This document shows, piece by piece, positions 1-10,964 of a stretch of DNA of 64,000 nt (within the stretch, counting starts at the first letter, position 1; every line of letters begins with the position of its first letter). The DNA lies in assembly GCF_900496995.4 (NCBI RefSeq), contig NC_044011.1, positions 10,820,041-10,884,040 of the forward strand, given 5' to 3'. This stretch comes from Aquila chrysaetos chrysaetos (Eukaryota; Chordata; Aves; Accipitriformes; Accipitridae). The notes beneath the pieces were generated by a model. That model was not told where the DNA came from. It worked only from the letters and a program-made list of their open reading frames with translations, and did no database searches. The position numbers were made by a program, and so were the translations under genes.

Positions 1-201
1 GGCTTATAAAGTTTTGTTGGGATGGACCCCACCATCCTCAAGTTAAGGTCTGTCCCCATGATGAGGTCCACGCACCTGGTACGAAGATTTCCCAGCCCTA
101 AAATATATTTATCTTATAGTGTACAGAGAGGGAAGCAGCTATGCAGTAATAGGGACAATCCCATCAGAAAACCCCAAACAGTCAAGACTTTTAAGAGAAT
201 G

Positions 202-207
202 TTTATT
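202..207 (-). terminator. SLC22A2: SLC22A2 polyadenylation signal AATAAA
   Basis: Canonical AATAAA on the minus strand, 62 bases after the TGA. It implies a very short 3' UTR with cleavage near 180-190. To its left (1-180) I see no further gene. Confidence 0.7.
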
Positions 208-268
208 CCAATTTGCCTTTCCATGCTAGTCCCCTAAAACAGATTGTCCAGAAAGAGTTCTGCCTTCT

Positions 269-335
269 TCAGTCACGTGCTGCTTCTGGTGTTTGGACGT
301 GGAGATAGATTTTTTTGGCCTTTGGAGCACTGTGC
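269..335 (-). CDS. SLC22A2: SLC22A2 exon 11 with stop codon
   Basis: 67 coding bases after acceptor cttacag. The tail contains [15 protein letters not shown] followed by TGA at 269-271. It resembles the OCT1 tail (IYLKVQT) more than the OCT2 tail. Confidence 0.9.
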
Positions 336-3300
336 CTGTAAGAATAGCAAGATGTGAGCAGCAAACCAGGAATGAAGGTGTTCAGTGGGCAGCTAACTTC
401 AAGTTCTTCATTTACTCTGCCTCTCCCCCAGAGAAAATGAGCATCTAATCCTCAAATCCTCTAGGTTTGCTCTGGCTCCTCAGTACATACTGGTGCTTCA
501 CTCACCACATGAGTAGCTAGTATGAAGAGTGCCCTTTTTCTGTTCCACAGTTAGTTCTTTTTAAGAACAAATAACATTTATAATAGCATTGCTGCAAGTT
601 TGAGAGACTAGTGCAGTTATTCATAGGCTAGTAAAGGCCTATGCTGCTTATTTTCAGATGCCTAGGTAGACAAGTGGTAAAAAGAGAGTCCAAAATCTCT
701 CCAGCTAGAGTCTAAGAATTAACTAGCAACTTCTTGGAGGCATAGGAGGCAGCCAAGTAACCCCTGGGCTTCCCCAAGTTGCTCTGGGCAGGGATTTTGC
801 ACAATTTCAAGTGAAAGCTGCTAAGAGTTCATCATCCTGACTCACCCATGAAAGTTTTCAACATCTTCAACAGTCTCAGGCAAAACTCTTCCTTTAGTTT
901 CAGGTAGAAACAACACCAGTCCACCCGCAACCAAACCAAGAACAGCTTCAAATCAAACAGATGCACAAAGAGCTTGTTAGCATATACCAATTTCCAGCAT
1001 ATACATCACTTTCTACTGCCTGACACATAGGACTCATAAATGGCATTTTATTTCATTCCTCATACAGGATGTGCACATCAAGGCTCTATATAAAACTGTC
1101 ATGCCACCTCAGGAGGACGTGGCTGCCATGTGGAGACAGCAATAAGCCAAGTTCAGTTGTGAGTTATGTACTGAACTAGGGCATCTCAGACTAGACAGAC
1201 AATCCTTCCTTTATAGAGAAAAGAACCTTTTCTAGTGTGAGAGCATGCCAGGAAAAGTGTTTAGTTTTTCTGCTAGTCATAAGATTAGAAAACACATACA
1301 GAATGTATTATCTTTTAGACAATGTGATTAACTTCTCCACTGATAATTTCTTTTACCCCCTTCGCACATGTTTGGCATCTATATTTTAAATCTACTAAGC
1401 ACCCTCCTAAATGTCCTGTCTGTTAAAAACTGCATATTGCCATTCAAGATATTTTTCTATAAATAGTGTGCTGATCTAAAGATTCAGAAAAGTTTTGCAG
1501 ACTCTGCCCTGGGAGTTCAGGTCACTAGTCTGCAAACACTCATCTTGCATTTATTTACCAACCCCTTTCCAAACAGCTGGAGAATAGCCAGTTAACAGAC
1601 TGTCAGAAAAGCTGAAGTGTAACAGCCACGCTTGTACTCCATTAAATAGGCAGTTACGTGAAATTCTAGGTTTTGGCTCCTGGACTGAGACAATATACCT
1701 CACAGAAGAGCAGTAATTCATCAGATCTTAATCCATCAAATATTAATCTCAAAGTGTTTCTCATCTCTTTGCCATGTGTCAAACCGGTATTCACCTCTAA
1801 CTTCCTTTAAAATGCAAGGAACAATAATAAGGGCAAAGGAGACATGAATGCATAAACAAGCACCAGGTTGTTATAAACTGAAGGCTATGGCTTTTATAGA
1901 CAGGAAAGGGCTTCTGCTGAACTTGGAGCAACTGCCTCCGTGCCTTTTCCCTCCCTTTGGAACTTGGGCCCCACTGCTGCACCCCAGGAACAGCCAGCAA
2001 GGAGGTAAGGTGGCACTTACTGAAGACTACCAGCGGCAGATCGTGCCAGACTTCCACCAGTCTGTAGACAATAAATGGGACGATGACTCCGCCCACATCA
2101 CACAAGGAGGAGCAGACCATCACCCCGAGGTTCCTGGTTGAACAGCAAAGTGATCACGTTAGCAACAGAGTACTGCAGGGGGAAGGGGACGGATCACAAC
2201 TCTGACCCTTATGCAGGACAAATTCAAGCACTGTGTGGGACTTCAGACCCCTCGTCCACCCGGGTTGTCTCCACATTTCCCTTTATTTCAGTCACATGAG
2301 TTTTCACCTGCCTTAAAGTACATTTGTTTTCTTTATTAAGCTACCTTTGTAAAGCATTTTAATTGTGCTCCACCTACTTTATGTTCAGTGGTACTTGTGT
2401 AGCTCTGAAGCATTTGAGGCTACCTTAATTTAGCATAACACATAACATACACGTTGGCCTCAACTATTTGTTTCCAGGCCAAATAGCAATGGGTAGGAGG
2501 ATGCACGTACCTGATGTATGTTGGATACAGTTCAGTGTTCACAAAGCAAACCATTTCAAAAGCCATTGTGATTCCCATTCTCCCAATGCAAGCAGCAATG
2601 ACTTTTAGCCAATGTATGTCTGCAGACAAAATACATTCAATGCATTTAAAAGTATCCCAGTGATTTAGCAGGTGTCAATTAATAAACCCATGTTATTTTA
2701 GGGGGACCTCTGATCCCGTATCACTTGAAATTTTTAAGGGGCCTAGTTTCTCCTGTGTGAATGAGGGAACGGGAACAGTCAGCTCGGCATGAGCTGTGGC
2801 ACAGGGACCCTCCCAAAGCTGCACGGGGGACCCAGGTGCTTTCAGATTTATGATGAGCAGTCCTACAAATCGACCTCATCTCACTTCTGCAGCACGAGGA
2901 GCACCGCTAAAAGTCAGGGAGGCAGGACCCGACAGCAGCCGTGGGTTTGCGGACCTTTGGGGCTGGACCTCAGGGGAAGGGAGGGAGAGGTGGGTGCTGC
3001 TCCCAGGCGACTCACCCTCTGGGATCAGGGCTGTGACAAGGCAGGCGGCCCCAGCCACCAGGTTTGCCGCAGCCCAGGGGTAGCGCCGCCCGACGCGGTC
3101 GATGGTGACGATGATGATGAAGGCGGCCGGGAACTCAACAAGCGCAGAATACAGGAAATCCAGGTACATGTTCCCAGCAGCTACTCCCATGTGCATGATG
3201 AGCCCCTGGTAGAGGACAGAGCTTGTGAACCTAGGCAGAGGAGAGCATCCTGGCTTTGTTAGTCAGTCGGAGAACAGAGGTCTGTGTCCTGCTGGAGCCT

Positions 3301-6300
3301 TCAAAACCAGAGCTTCAAAAACAGCCCTCCAACATTATCTTCTTACCAGTTGTACATCAAAATGAACGTGTTTTTTCTCATCTGTGGTGTCCTGACAAGG
3401 TCAATGAGTGAAGGACTCTGCTTTCCACCATCTTCCTCTTCTAATTTAATGTCCTGTGGAAGAGCCAGTACAAAGTACAGTAAGTGTCTACTGGGAGGAA
3501 CTGATGGAACGGGCTGTCATGATGCTTACTTACACGGACAAGCAAACCCTGAGCTCACCTCAAAATGGGAAGACATCTTTTTCCGATTTTTTTTAGCCAT
3601 ATCGCTGACAATTTTCATAGCTTTGTCATTTTTTCCTTGAGATATCAGCCACCTGGGAGACTCTGGAAGGCACCTACAACATAAGTGGATGCTATTATAT
3701 ACCAAAACATAAAGCCCACATAGTGCTCCCATGTATGGAGACTGTGGAGAGAGTGCTTTGGTTGAATAAAGGCAGGTGGGTTTTTTGGTTGGTTGGTTGG
3801 GTTTTGTGTTTTCCACCCCCCACCCCATCAGGAAAAATAGTATATCCCACTGCCAAAATGGGAAGAGGAGCAGTTGTGGTAGCGGCTTTAGTTGGAGATG
3901 AGTTTGCTAAAGAGAAATCAGGGAAGGGATTTGAGCGAGAGTAGTGCTATCATCTTATTCAGCCTGTTGACCACAAACTGGCTCCTCTTACGGAGCCATT
4001 TTCCAATTGTGCCATCACAGGTTAAGAAGTAGTAAACAAGGTAGAATTGGCTTACCAATTCACAAATATGGAAAAATCTCTTTCTACTGTTCCTAACTTC
4101 TCGACTCATCCAGACAATTTCTCAAATCCAAAGCACTCAAACTGAAAAATATCAATCAAAAAGAGAGGAGAGAATCCAAAATAAAGGTGAACCCACGTGC
4201 CTTCTTTTGGTCGGACCACAGAAAGCTGCAACTTTTTTCCTTAAAAGAACACGTAAACAACCCGTTACAGTTATGTTAGCATTCAACAATCTCTCAATAA
4301 CCATCTTGTCAGTGTAGGATCCACTAAATTATGTTGAGGTGTTATTTTTCCTTTATGAAATACTTCATGAAGATAATATATGATATTAAACCACTCACTC
4401 TCAGTGTTTTTCAAAGTGGTCTTTCTTTTAAACAGAAGTCAGCTTCCTATTTCCCTCTCCTTTTTGCTGTGTACCTCCTTTCTGCACTAAGAGGTACACA
4501 CAAACGAAAAGCAGTGCCAAATCTCCCTCACTATCAAGCCTCAAGAAGCAGGAGAAGCTGGTTTTTAGGTCGTGGGCAGCGGTACAATGAAAGCTCGTTT
4601 ACCAGTAGTAGAGCAGGAAGAAGCAGCTCGGCAGGGTGACAGTGAGCTGCAGCCACCGCCAGTGAGGGATGGCGTAAGCGACGGCATCAAAGACCAGGAG
4701 CCCAACGGAGAAGGCCGTCTGGTAGAGGATGCCCACCGTCCTCCGGTACCTCGGACCAACGACTTCTGTCACTGCAAACACACACAGAGACGGGTGAATG
4801 ACAGCTCAGCCATGACCGCTCAGCGCAGCAGTAATTTGCTCTGCGGGGACGCTGGAAGACCAAAGCTGCATTAGCACCCTGAAGAAACTGTCTTGGTAAC
4901 CCTGGGCTTCCCAGCAGAAAGCCTCCTGACGCAAATGCCCTGGTGCTCACAGAGGAAGGTTTGTTCTTCTGCCACCCGAACTCTCAGCAGAGGCGAAAAC
5001 GCTCTTCCTGCTCTTACACTGGCCTAAGGCATCCAGTACTGTCCTCTGTCATGGAAATCTGAGTAAATCAAACATTCCTCAAAATGCACAGGTAGACTTT
5101 GTTGTAAAATCTAACACCAACCTACATAACGTCTCCAACCCAATAATAAAACATCATATTTTGTTTTCTAAGTGCAGCCTTTCAGCCTGCATCTCACTCC
5201 ATGTGTATAAGAGATGCTTGTACAACAGGATGGCATGCAGCTTCCTCGTCAGGATGGCTTCACGACTCATCTGCACTTTGCAACTGCACATCGCAGGATA
5301 GACCCACAGGTTAAGTTTTGTTAATACGGAGCTAAAAGTAACTATTTCAGCAGGCAGGCATGAGCATACTCACAATTTTGCATCTGGTTTTGTGATTCCA
5401 AGGAAGCAAATCAAGTAGAAAAAGAACAGAAGACAGTTATTTAGCAACTGAAGGAAGTGCTGCGTTTTGGAGCCTTGGATTAGCCAATACTGCTTGGCCA
5501 AACGATGCACAAAGACATCTCAGCAGTACTGAGCCAAAACCAGCTGAAGGATAGACAAGTGTCCCAGAAGAGTGCAACAAGAAGGTTGCTCTGTCCTTCT
5601 CAAAAGCTCTCCTCTCCCCAAAGCTCCTTCCCCAAGCATTCAGTATTGGCCAGCCTTAGGGAGAAGATACAAGTTTAAAGGAGCTTTGGGGCTGATTCTG
5701 GGTGACTTCTCTCTCATGAGAGTTTCAAGGAGAATCCAGAAGTAACAAGGTGTAGCTGAGGGAAAATATCAGGATAGGACAAGTCATTATCCTGATAGGG
5801 ATTTTATGCTCTAAAATGGCATAAAGTTCCCCAGAAGAGGTGATGAAGATTTCATTTGTGCCAGGAAAATATTTAAGAGGCCAAGCAAGCGTCTAGAATA
5901 TGCACAGAAGAGAACAATTGTGTCTTGGCAGAAGATGGCCTGGACTGTGGTCTAGATGCTTTTATTTTATTTATATCAGATATGTGGATAACTGCATTAG
6001 CAATATGTCTCCACTAAAAGACTTAACATTTTAGAGCATTGACATTTATATTTTTATCACCATCACAGTAAACTGGATCACTCGGAGCTACTCTGTAGGG
6101 CCAGCCGACATCCTACTCCAGATAAGACTCTGTTGGGCAGCATTTAAGATACTTAATTTGCTGCTTCGGTGATTGCTTGGTATTGGGGTGGGTTTTTTTG
6201 ACAAGAGCCTGAACTCCACCCCAGAAGTCCCAGGCAGCTCTACCATGCACCAGAAAGCTGAGCTGGCCCCAAACCTGCTGCCACGCAGCCGTGCTTCGCC

Positions 6301-9300
6301 GCCAGACACGATCAGTGCGAGGTGCTGGGAGAAGCACCAGCATAGCCTGGCTCCTCGCATTGCTCTGCAGTTCCCCGGGTTGGCCTCCTCTCAGACAAGT
6401 GCACAGATACCCAAACAGCTTGTCTTTTTCTCAGCAAGCACATGCTGTTCTTTGGTTATTTTTAGGCTGTAAAGCCTCTGTTTGCCCTTTAATGCTCTTT
6501 GTGTCATAAAAATGCTTCCAATTTTCCCCACCCTCTGCCTGCTTCTTTAATGGCCTCCTCTGTCATCACCCTGTCTGCGACCGGGCTGGAGCAGCTGCGG
6601 TCTGCCCCGGGTTTGTCACCTTCCCCAGCCGATGCCCAAGAGGACGGAGAGGAGCCCAGGAGCCCAGATCTGCAAAGGGGAGCTGCACCATAGGGGAAAG
6701 CCTATCTTGAGATAACAGCCCTAATATACCACCACCTGCTTGAGCTTTGAAGGCTGCTGTCATTAGGGAGAAGCAACAGTTGTTTTAAAAAAACCCCATG
6801 ACGTCAAAGAGGGAGAAAACTCCTTGGTAAAACACCACGGGAGGCATTTTTTAAATGGCTTTTGTTCATTGTTTTGTTGGTGGTTTTTTGGGTTTTTTTT
6901 CTCTTCATCTTCTGCAGCCAGACTCGCTCCTGGGAAAAGGTCTGAACTCACCCAGGATGTAGCCTGCGGTCCAGCAGCCCTTGCTGACCAGCCCTTGCAA
7001 GAAGCGGAGGATGACTATCCACAGGTAGGTGGGCACAAAGACCAGAAGGATTCCACAGACGACATTTGCAAGAATTGTATTTAAGAGGCAAAATCTACGG
7101 CCAAACCTGGATTGGAAGATAATATGAGTAAAGCAAAACACTGGTCATGAAAAGACAGGCTTTTTAAAGTAGGAAGAGCCTTCTGCATCGTTGGGAAAAA
7201 AAAAAAATGCAACTGTGCTATACAAGGGATGCATACTGACTTTTATTCTTAGCCCATTACTCACTTTTCTGCTTTCCAATTCTCTGAAAAATTACTGTGC
7301 TAATTGCTCTGCAATTCCACAAAGGCTTTCAGGCTTCTTGGAGTAAGAAAAATTTCCCAAGTTAAAAAGCAGCAGTAGTCCCATATTTACATGTATTTGG
7401 GCTGTGACTGTTGGCTCTGAATTTCAGAATAGGCAGCTTAGTAATTTGTTTTTTATAATGGAGTAAAAGATAAGTATGGGTTAATATTATGATTCTGCTA
7501 TGTCTGCATGCACCAGGGTAAGAGATTTATATACCCCAATCTTAATCCCCAGAAGTCTTATATGTATGGATCTTGCTGGGAGCAGGCTGCATTTCACAGC
7601 TGGACCAGCTCAGAGCCTGCTGTACCAATGCTCCCCAGGCAAGAGGGGAACAAGGCAGAAAAAGGGCTTTCAAATATCAGCATTTTTTTCTTGTTTTAAC
7701 TCTGGCCACCCGGGCAAGGGCGGCTGTCTCTGCTGGCTCTGAACAGGGGTGATAAGGATGCCAGGACACGGGGATTTCCAAACCAGCACTCCTGCTGTAT
7801 CTCCCTGGCAGTCTCTGCGGCTACGATGCCAAAGTTTCTCCAGAGGAAGCAAGAGGTTGCCAAGCTCCAAACCAGTATTTCCTGTCTTTGATTAACACCC
7901 CCAGGCTCTGGTGTGGCACAGTAGGGAGTTCTGGTCGTATAGTCCTAAAATAGTCCTCGCAGGCTCTGCAGGACTCGCAGAGCGGGAGAGATTCATGCAA
8001 ATCACCAGGTATGACCCAAGAGACAGAGTACTCGGCTCCTAATACTGCGCCTGAACATCTAGGTGATTGAGCTTATTTTGAGAAGAGCACAGATGATACC
8101 AGTTGCACAACTTTTCTCTACCTTTACCCACTCTCAGCTGCTGAACACTGATAAGGGAGGTCAGAGGGGTTTACGGTCAGCCCACACGTACATACCTGTC
8201 TGCTATGTAGCCGATGTTTATGGAGCCAATAAAAAACCCAGCATTCACAGAAGACTGGAAGAGGTCCAGCTTCCAGGAGTCCTCACACACCAGGTTAAAC
8301 TAAAAGAGCAACCACAGTTAGAAGCAAAAGAGTGAAATGAGGAGCTGGCTCACATCCACAAGTTTTCACTTCAGTTAACATTTTAAACTTGGGTCTGGGT
8401 CAATGCCTGTTTTATCAGCACCCAGAAACCCTACTGACTTAATTAAGTGGCCAACATTAAAAACGGGATCAAGCCCTTGAGCAGTTTCCTGGTATTTCTC
8501 ATTCGTGCCTCATCTCTCATTACTGGAAAGAACATAACTGAGTTACTACCTGTCAAGATCCGGACCCTAATTTGTGTTAGGCCTTGTTGATCAAATCAGC
8601 ATGGACCTGATGATGACCCTGGGCTTTTCAAACAGCTTGTTTTGTGGCTGGTAGTGAATGTTTCTAAGCAGTTCTGGTTGCCTCATACCCTCACATGTCA
8701 CAGTAGCCCCTGCAGACCCCTGAGGACTAAGGGTGATGCCTTCACTAAAGGTATCCTAGATGCTTGCAGAAGCCTGCCTCACCCTGCTTCCCATGGAGCG
8801 CTGGCTCCCTGAAGGAGCGTGGGAGGAGATATTTGCATCTGGCCCCGAGGCCACAGCATTTTCTCTCTATGCTGGCCTTTTGCTCAACCAAATTGTCCTA
8901 CAGCCTAACGACTCTGGAGACCGGGTATTTTGTATCCAGGGCCAAGCTTTATGCCACATGGGTACATACATACAAGTTGCCACCTGGCCTTAGTTCTCTT
9001 ATCTTACTTAAGTAGATAAACATAAAAGCTAGTGGAGAATAAGTTATTTCAAAAAGCAGTCCTAACATGACTGAGAATCCCTTCCCATCCTACTGGTAGC
9101 TGGATTTATTTAAAGCTATGCATCTTTAATCAACATAAAACCAGATATTCCTCCTGATGCTCTGTGGGGCTTCCCATGAGGATGTTCTTCCACATGTAAA
9201 TTTTTCCTTCGAGCAAAGTAACGTGCTTTACTCAGCACTATATCCTTTCCCTTGCTTAGCTGCCAGAGCAAGGGACAACATAACAGAGCCTGAGAGCCTT

Positions 9301-10956
9301 CACGGAAACAGTCACATCCAGAAGCAAAACACGTTGCCAAAATGCACAGAGGCACATGACATTTCTGGTTATCCTGTGGAATAAGCAGCCTGCAGGCCTG
9401 GCCTTGCACCACCTTCGGAAGAAAAGGGAAGACCACTGATGTGAGAGCGTGGCTGCACGTGTCCACACAGACTGCAAGTCTTCAGCTTCCCACAGTTTCA
9501 AGAGATCATGGCGGGGGGAATCTGGACCACAGCATCCGCTCAAGCCTTTTGCAGCGAGATGTGCCGGCTGTGCTGTTGCTTTGTAGAAGTCCTGGCTCAC
9601 GCTCCATTTGAGGCGTTTCACTTCCTCACTTCAATATCACATAGTCCATACACTGCTTAAAGAAGTACACTTACAGTACATCGCCTAAAATCTAGCTCCA
9701 ACCTCCTACAAAACTATAAATGCTGAAGTTGCTAGGGCACAGAATTTACCTGTGTTTGTGTTAGGTATACGGGGGAAAGAATCCTGACTTCCGCCATCTT
9801 TAAAAATTTGGTGGAACTTTCTATCACAAGATCAAGTTTGTCATCCCACATACTGATTTGTGTTTAAAGTTAAGGCACCTAAAACCCCAGAGTACCCCAA
9901 GTAGCTTAAATACCATTTTCAGTTTATTCACACATCTTCTGAGAACACAAAACAGCCATCAGATTTTCTGCAATTTATTCCTGGGTTAAGCTGTTTAATT
10001 GTAAGAGGTGATTACCTTTTCCCCCACCCATAGTCATTCAATCATACTTGAAACAAACTTCGAAAGACTTTCTTCATTTAAAAAAAAGAAAAAGAAATCA
10101 AGACCTTCACATCTGGGCACGGATCCCAGGAAGACCGGGCGGTCTGCGCAGCGTGCCTGCTCGGGGATCGGCAGGTTTTGTTCGCAGCACCGCGAGCCGC
10201 TACTCCCTCACAGACACTGTTTACACACCTCCACCAATGGGACCTCTCGTGTGACGGGAGTTGCGTTCAGAACTGGACTTTATCTACCTGGGGATTTATT
10301 TGCTGAAATATGCTTTGCTGCCCAGCTGGAGAGAGGAGCCTCCTGAGCAGCCAAGGCAACACGCCACAGGAAAGACAGAGGGAAAACAGCTTGCAAAGCA
10401 CCCCGCACAAGTTCGCAGCAAGAGGATCCCTCGCCCAGGTAAGCAGGCGTCCTTTTAACCCAGCCTAGGCTACACCAATCCTCTCCCGCGTCCCTCAGCA
10501 TGTCTGTAACTGCAGGGCCAAGGGAAGGACGGTATTTGTTTTTACCTCGGTCACGAGAGAGGTCCCCGGGGAGTCGTAGACCCAGCCGTCCCGGCAGGGA
10601 CCGAGGGGGACGCTGCTCCGGTTGCCCACAAGGCTGCCGAGGGGGTCGGTGCAGCTGACGCCCGTCGCGTTCCAGTCCACCTCGTACCTCCTGCAGCGGC
10701 TGCCGAAACCGGCCCCGTGGCCGCCCCACTCGGGAACCGTGCGATTCAGCTGCTCATCCAGGCTCCAGCCACACCGCTGGCTCAGCTCGGCCACCCCGGG
10801 ACTGAAGCAGCGATGCTCAGGGGTGAACCCGAAGAAGACGACACCCACATACACCGGGGTGAAGGCAGCAGAAAGCAAACACAGGACAAAGAAGGTTTGC
10901 TTCTGGAACCTGTCAAATTCTCCAACGTTCTCCAAAATGTCATCTAGGGTTGGCAT
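269..10956 (-). CDS. SLC22A2: Organic cation transporter, SLC22A2-like (OCT), complete gene of 11 coding exons
   Basis: Polyspecific facilitative transporter of organic cations (major facilitator superfamily, SLC22) in the plasma membrane. The joined exons give 1,665 bases, 554 residues, against about 555 in human OCT2. Features seen: TM1 at about residues 21-42; a large first extracellular loop with Cys residues and three N-glycosylation sequons (NRT, NAT, NRS); the MFS motif DRFGRR after TM2; PESPRWL after TM6; DRVGRRYPW between TM8 and TM9; and the substrate-site Asp of TM11 in CSSLCD. All ten introns are GT-AG and phases match throughout. It lies about 2.5 kb downstream of IGF2R in the same orientation, which is the position of mammalian SLC22A1, yet the sequence mixes OCT1 and OCT2 features, so it may be the unduplicated ortholog of both. 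OCT family membership is near certain; the paralog name is not. The introns contain no other gene I can recognise. Confidence 0.93.
336..2020 (-). other. SLC22A2 introns 10 and 9
   Basis: Two introns (336-845 and 946-2020) flank exon 10. I see no repeat family, RNA gene or extra exon in them. Confidence 0.7.
846..945 (-). CDS. SLC22A2: SLC22A2 exon 10
   Basis: 100 bases. It encodes [18 protein letters not shown] (TM12 and the PETKG sugar-porter-like motif) and [14 protein letters not shown]. Acceptor ttgaag, donor gtgagt. Confidence 0.94.
2021..2133 (-). CDS. SLC22A2: SLC22A2 exon 9
   Basis: 113 bases. It encodes [15 protein letters not shown] (TM11) and [12 protein letters not shown]. The Asp of CSSLCD is the cation-binding residue known from rat Oct1 Asp475. 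Donor gtaagt. Confidence 0.95.
2511..2619 (-). CDS. SLC22A2: SLC22A2 exon 8
   Basis: 109 bases. It encodes [20 protein letters not shown] (TM10) and [11 protein letters not shown], ending with the Arg codon split. Acceptor tgcag, donor gtacgt. Confidence 0.95.
3016..3230 (-). CDS. SLC22A2: SLC22A2 exon 7
   Basis: 215 bases, the usual length for this exon. It encodes [15 protein letters not shown] (TM7), [16 protein letters not shown] (TM8), the loop DRVGRRYPW and TM9. Acceptor cctag, donor gtgagt. Confidence 0.96.
3347..3453 (-). CDS. SLC22A2: SLC22A2 exon 6
   Basis: 107 bases. It begins [10 protein letters not shown], continues through [14 protein letters not shown] and ends in the split Trp codon of MYNW. 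This is the rest of the intracellular loop, a site of kinase regulation in mammalian OCTs. Donor gtaaga. Confidence 0.94.
3559..3673 (-). CDS. SLC22A2: SLC22A2 exon 5
   Basis: 115 bases. It encodes [15 protein letters not shown] and the start of the large intracellular loop after TM6. It ends in phase 0 at HFE. Donor gtgagc. Confidence 0.95.
3674..6951 (-). other. SLC22A2 introns 4 and 3
   Basis: Introns 3674-4602 and 4772-6951 flank exon 4. They contain T/G-rich low-complexity patches near 3776-3815 and 6861-6900 and a GC-richer stretch near 6220-6720. I recognise no gene or transposon. Confidence 0.6.
4603..4771 (-). CDS. SLC22A2: SLC22A2 exon 4
   Basis: 169 bases. It encodes [13 protein letters not shown]5, and [10 protein letters not shown] with TM6, ending at YYW split over the next intron. 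Acceptor ttgcag, donor gtaaac. Confidence 0.95.
6952..7106 (-). CDS. SLC22A2: SLC22A2 exon 3
   Basis: 155 bases. It encodes [10 protein letters not shown]3 and TM4 with the motif [10 protein letters not shown], and ends in YIL plus one base. Donor gtgagt. Length and phase equal those of human OCT exon 3. Confidence 0.95.
7107..10545 (-). other. SLC22A2 introns 2 and 1
   Basis: Introns 7107-8195 and 8300-10545 flank exon 2. Nothing is recognised apart from a short A-rich patch near 10080-10100 and rising GC toward exon 1. Confidence 0.6.
8196..8299 (-). CDS. SLC22A2: SLC22A2 exon 2
   Basis: 104 bases. It begins [14 protein letters not shown] and covers TM2 ([11 protein letters not shown]) up to the split Arg codon of ADRFGRR. 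Acceptor ttttag, donor gtatgt; the length equals the family's usual 104. Confidence 0.95.
10546..10956 (-). CDS. SLC22A2: SLC22A2 exon 1
   Basis: 411 bases, residues 1-137. It starts [10 protein letters not shown] and ends at VTE before the donor gtaaaa. It holds the N-terminus, TM1 and the glycosylated extracellular loop. The start is chosen because it matches the conserved OCT N-terminus and has A at -3. It is distinctly GC- and CpG-richer than its surroundings. Confidence 0.96.
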
Positions 10957-10964
10957 TTTGGCAT
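10944..10964 (-). promoter_or_regulatory. Short uORF overlapping the SLC22A2 start codon
   Basis: An ATG eight bases upstream of the SLC22A2 ATG opens a six-codon frame (MPKCQP, then TAG) that ends inside the main coding region in another frame. The upstream ATG has T at -3 (weak) and the main one has A at -3. It would reach the mRNA because transcription must start further upstream. Confidence 0.5.

Noticed and set aside
2789-3262. 157-codon plus-strand open frame
   Set aside because: It lies opposite SLC22A2 exon 7, which has family-typical length, splice sites and protein sequence on the minus strand. The plus frame resembles nothing known.
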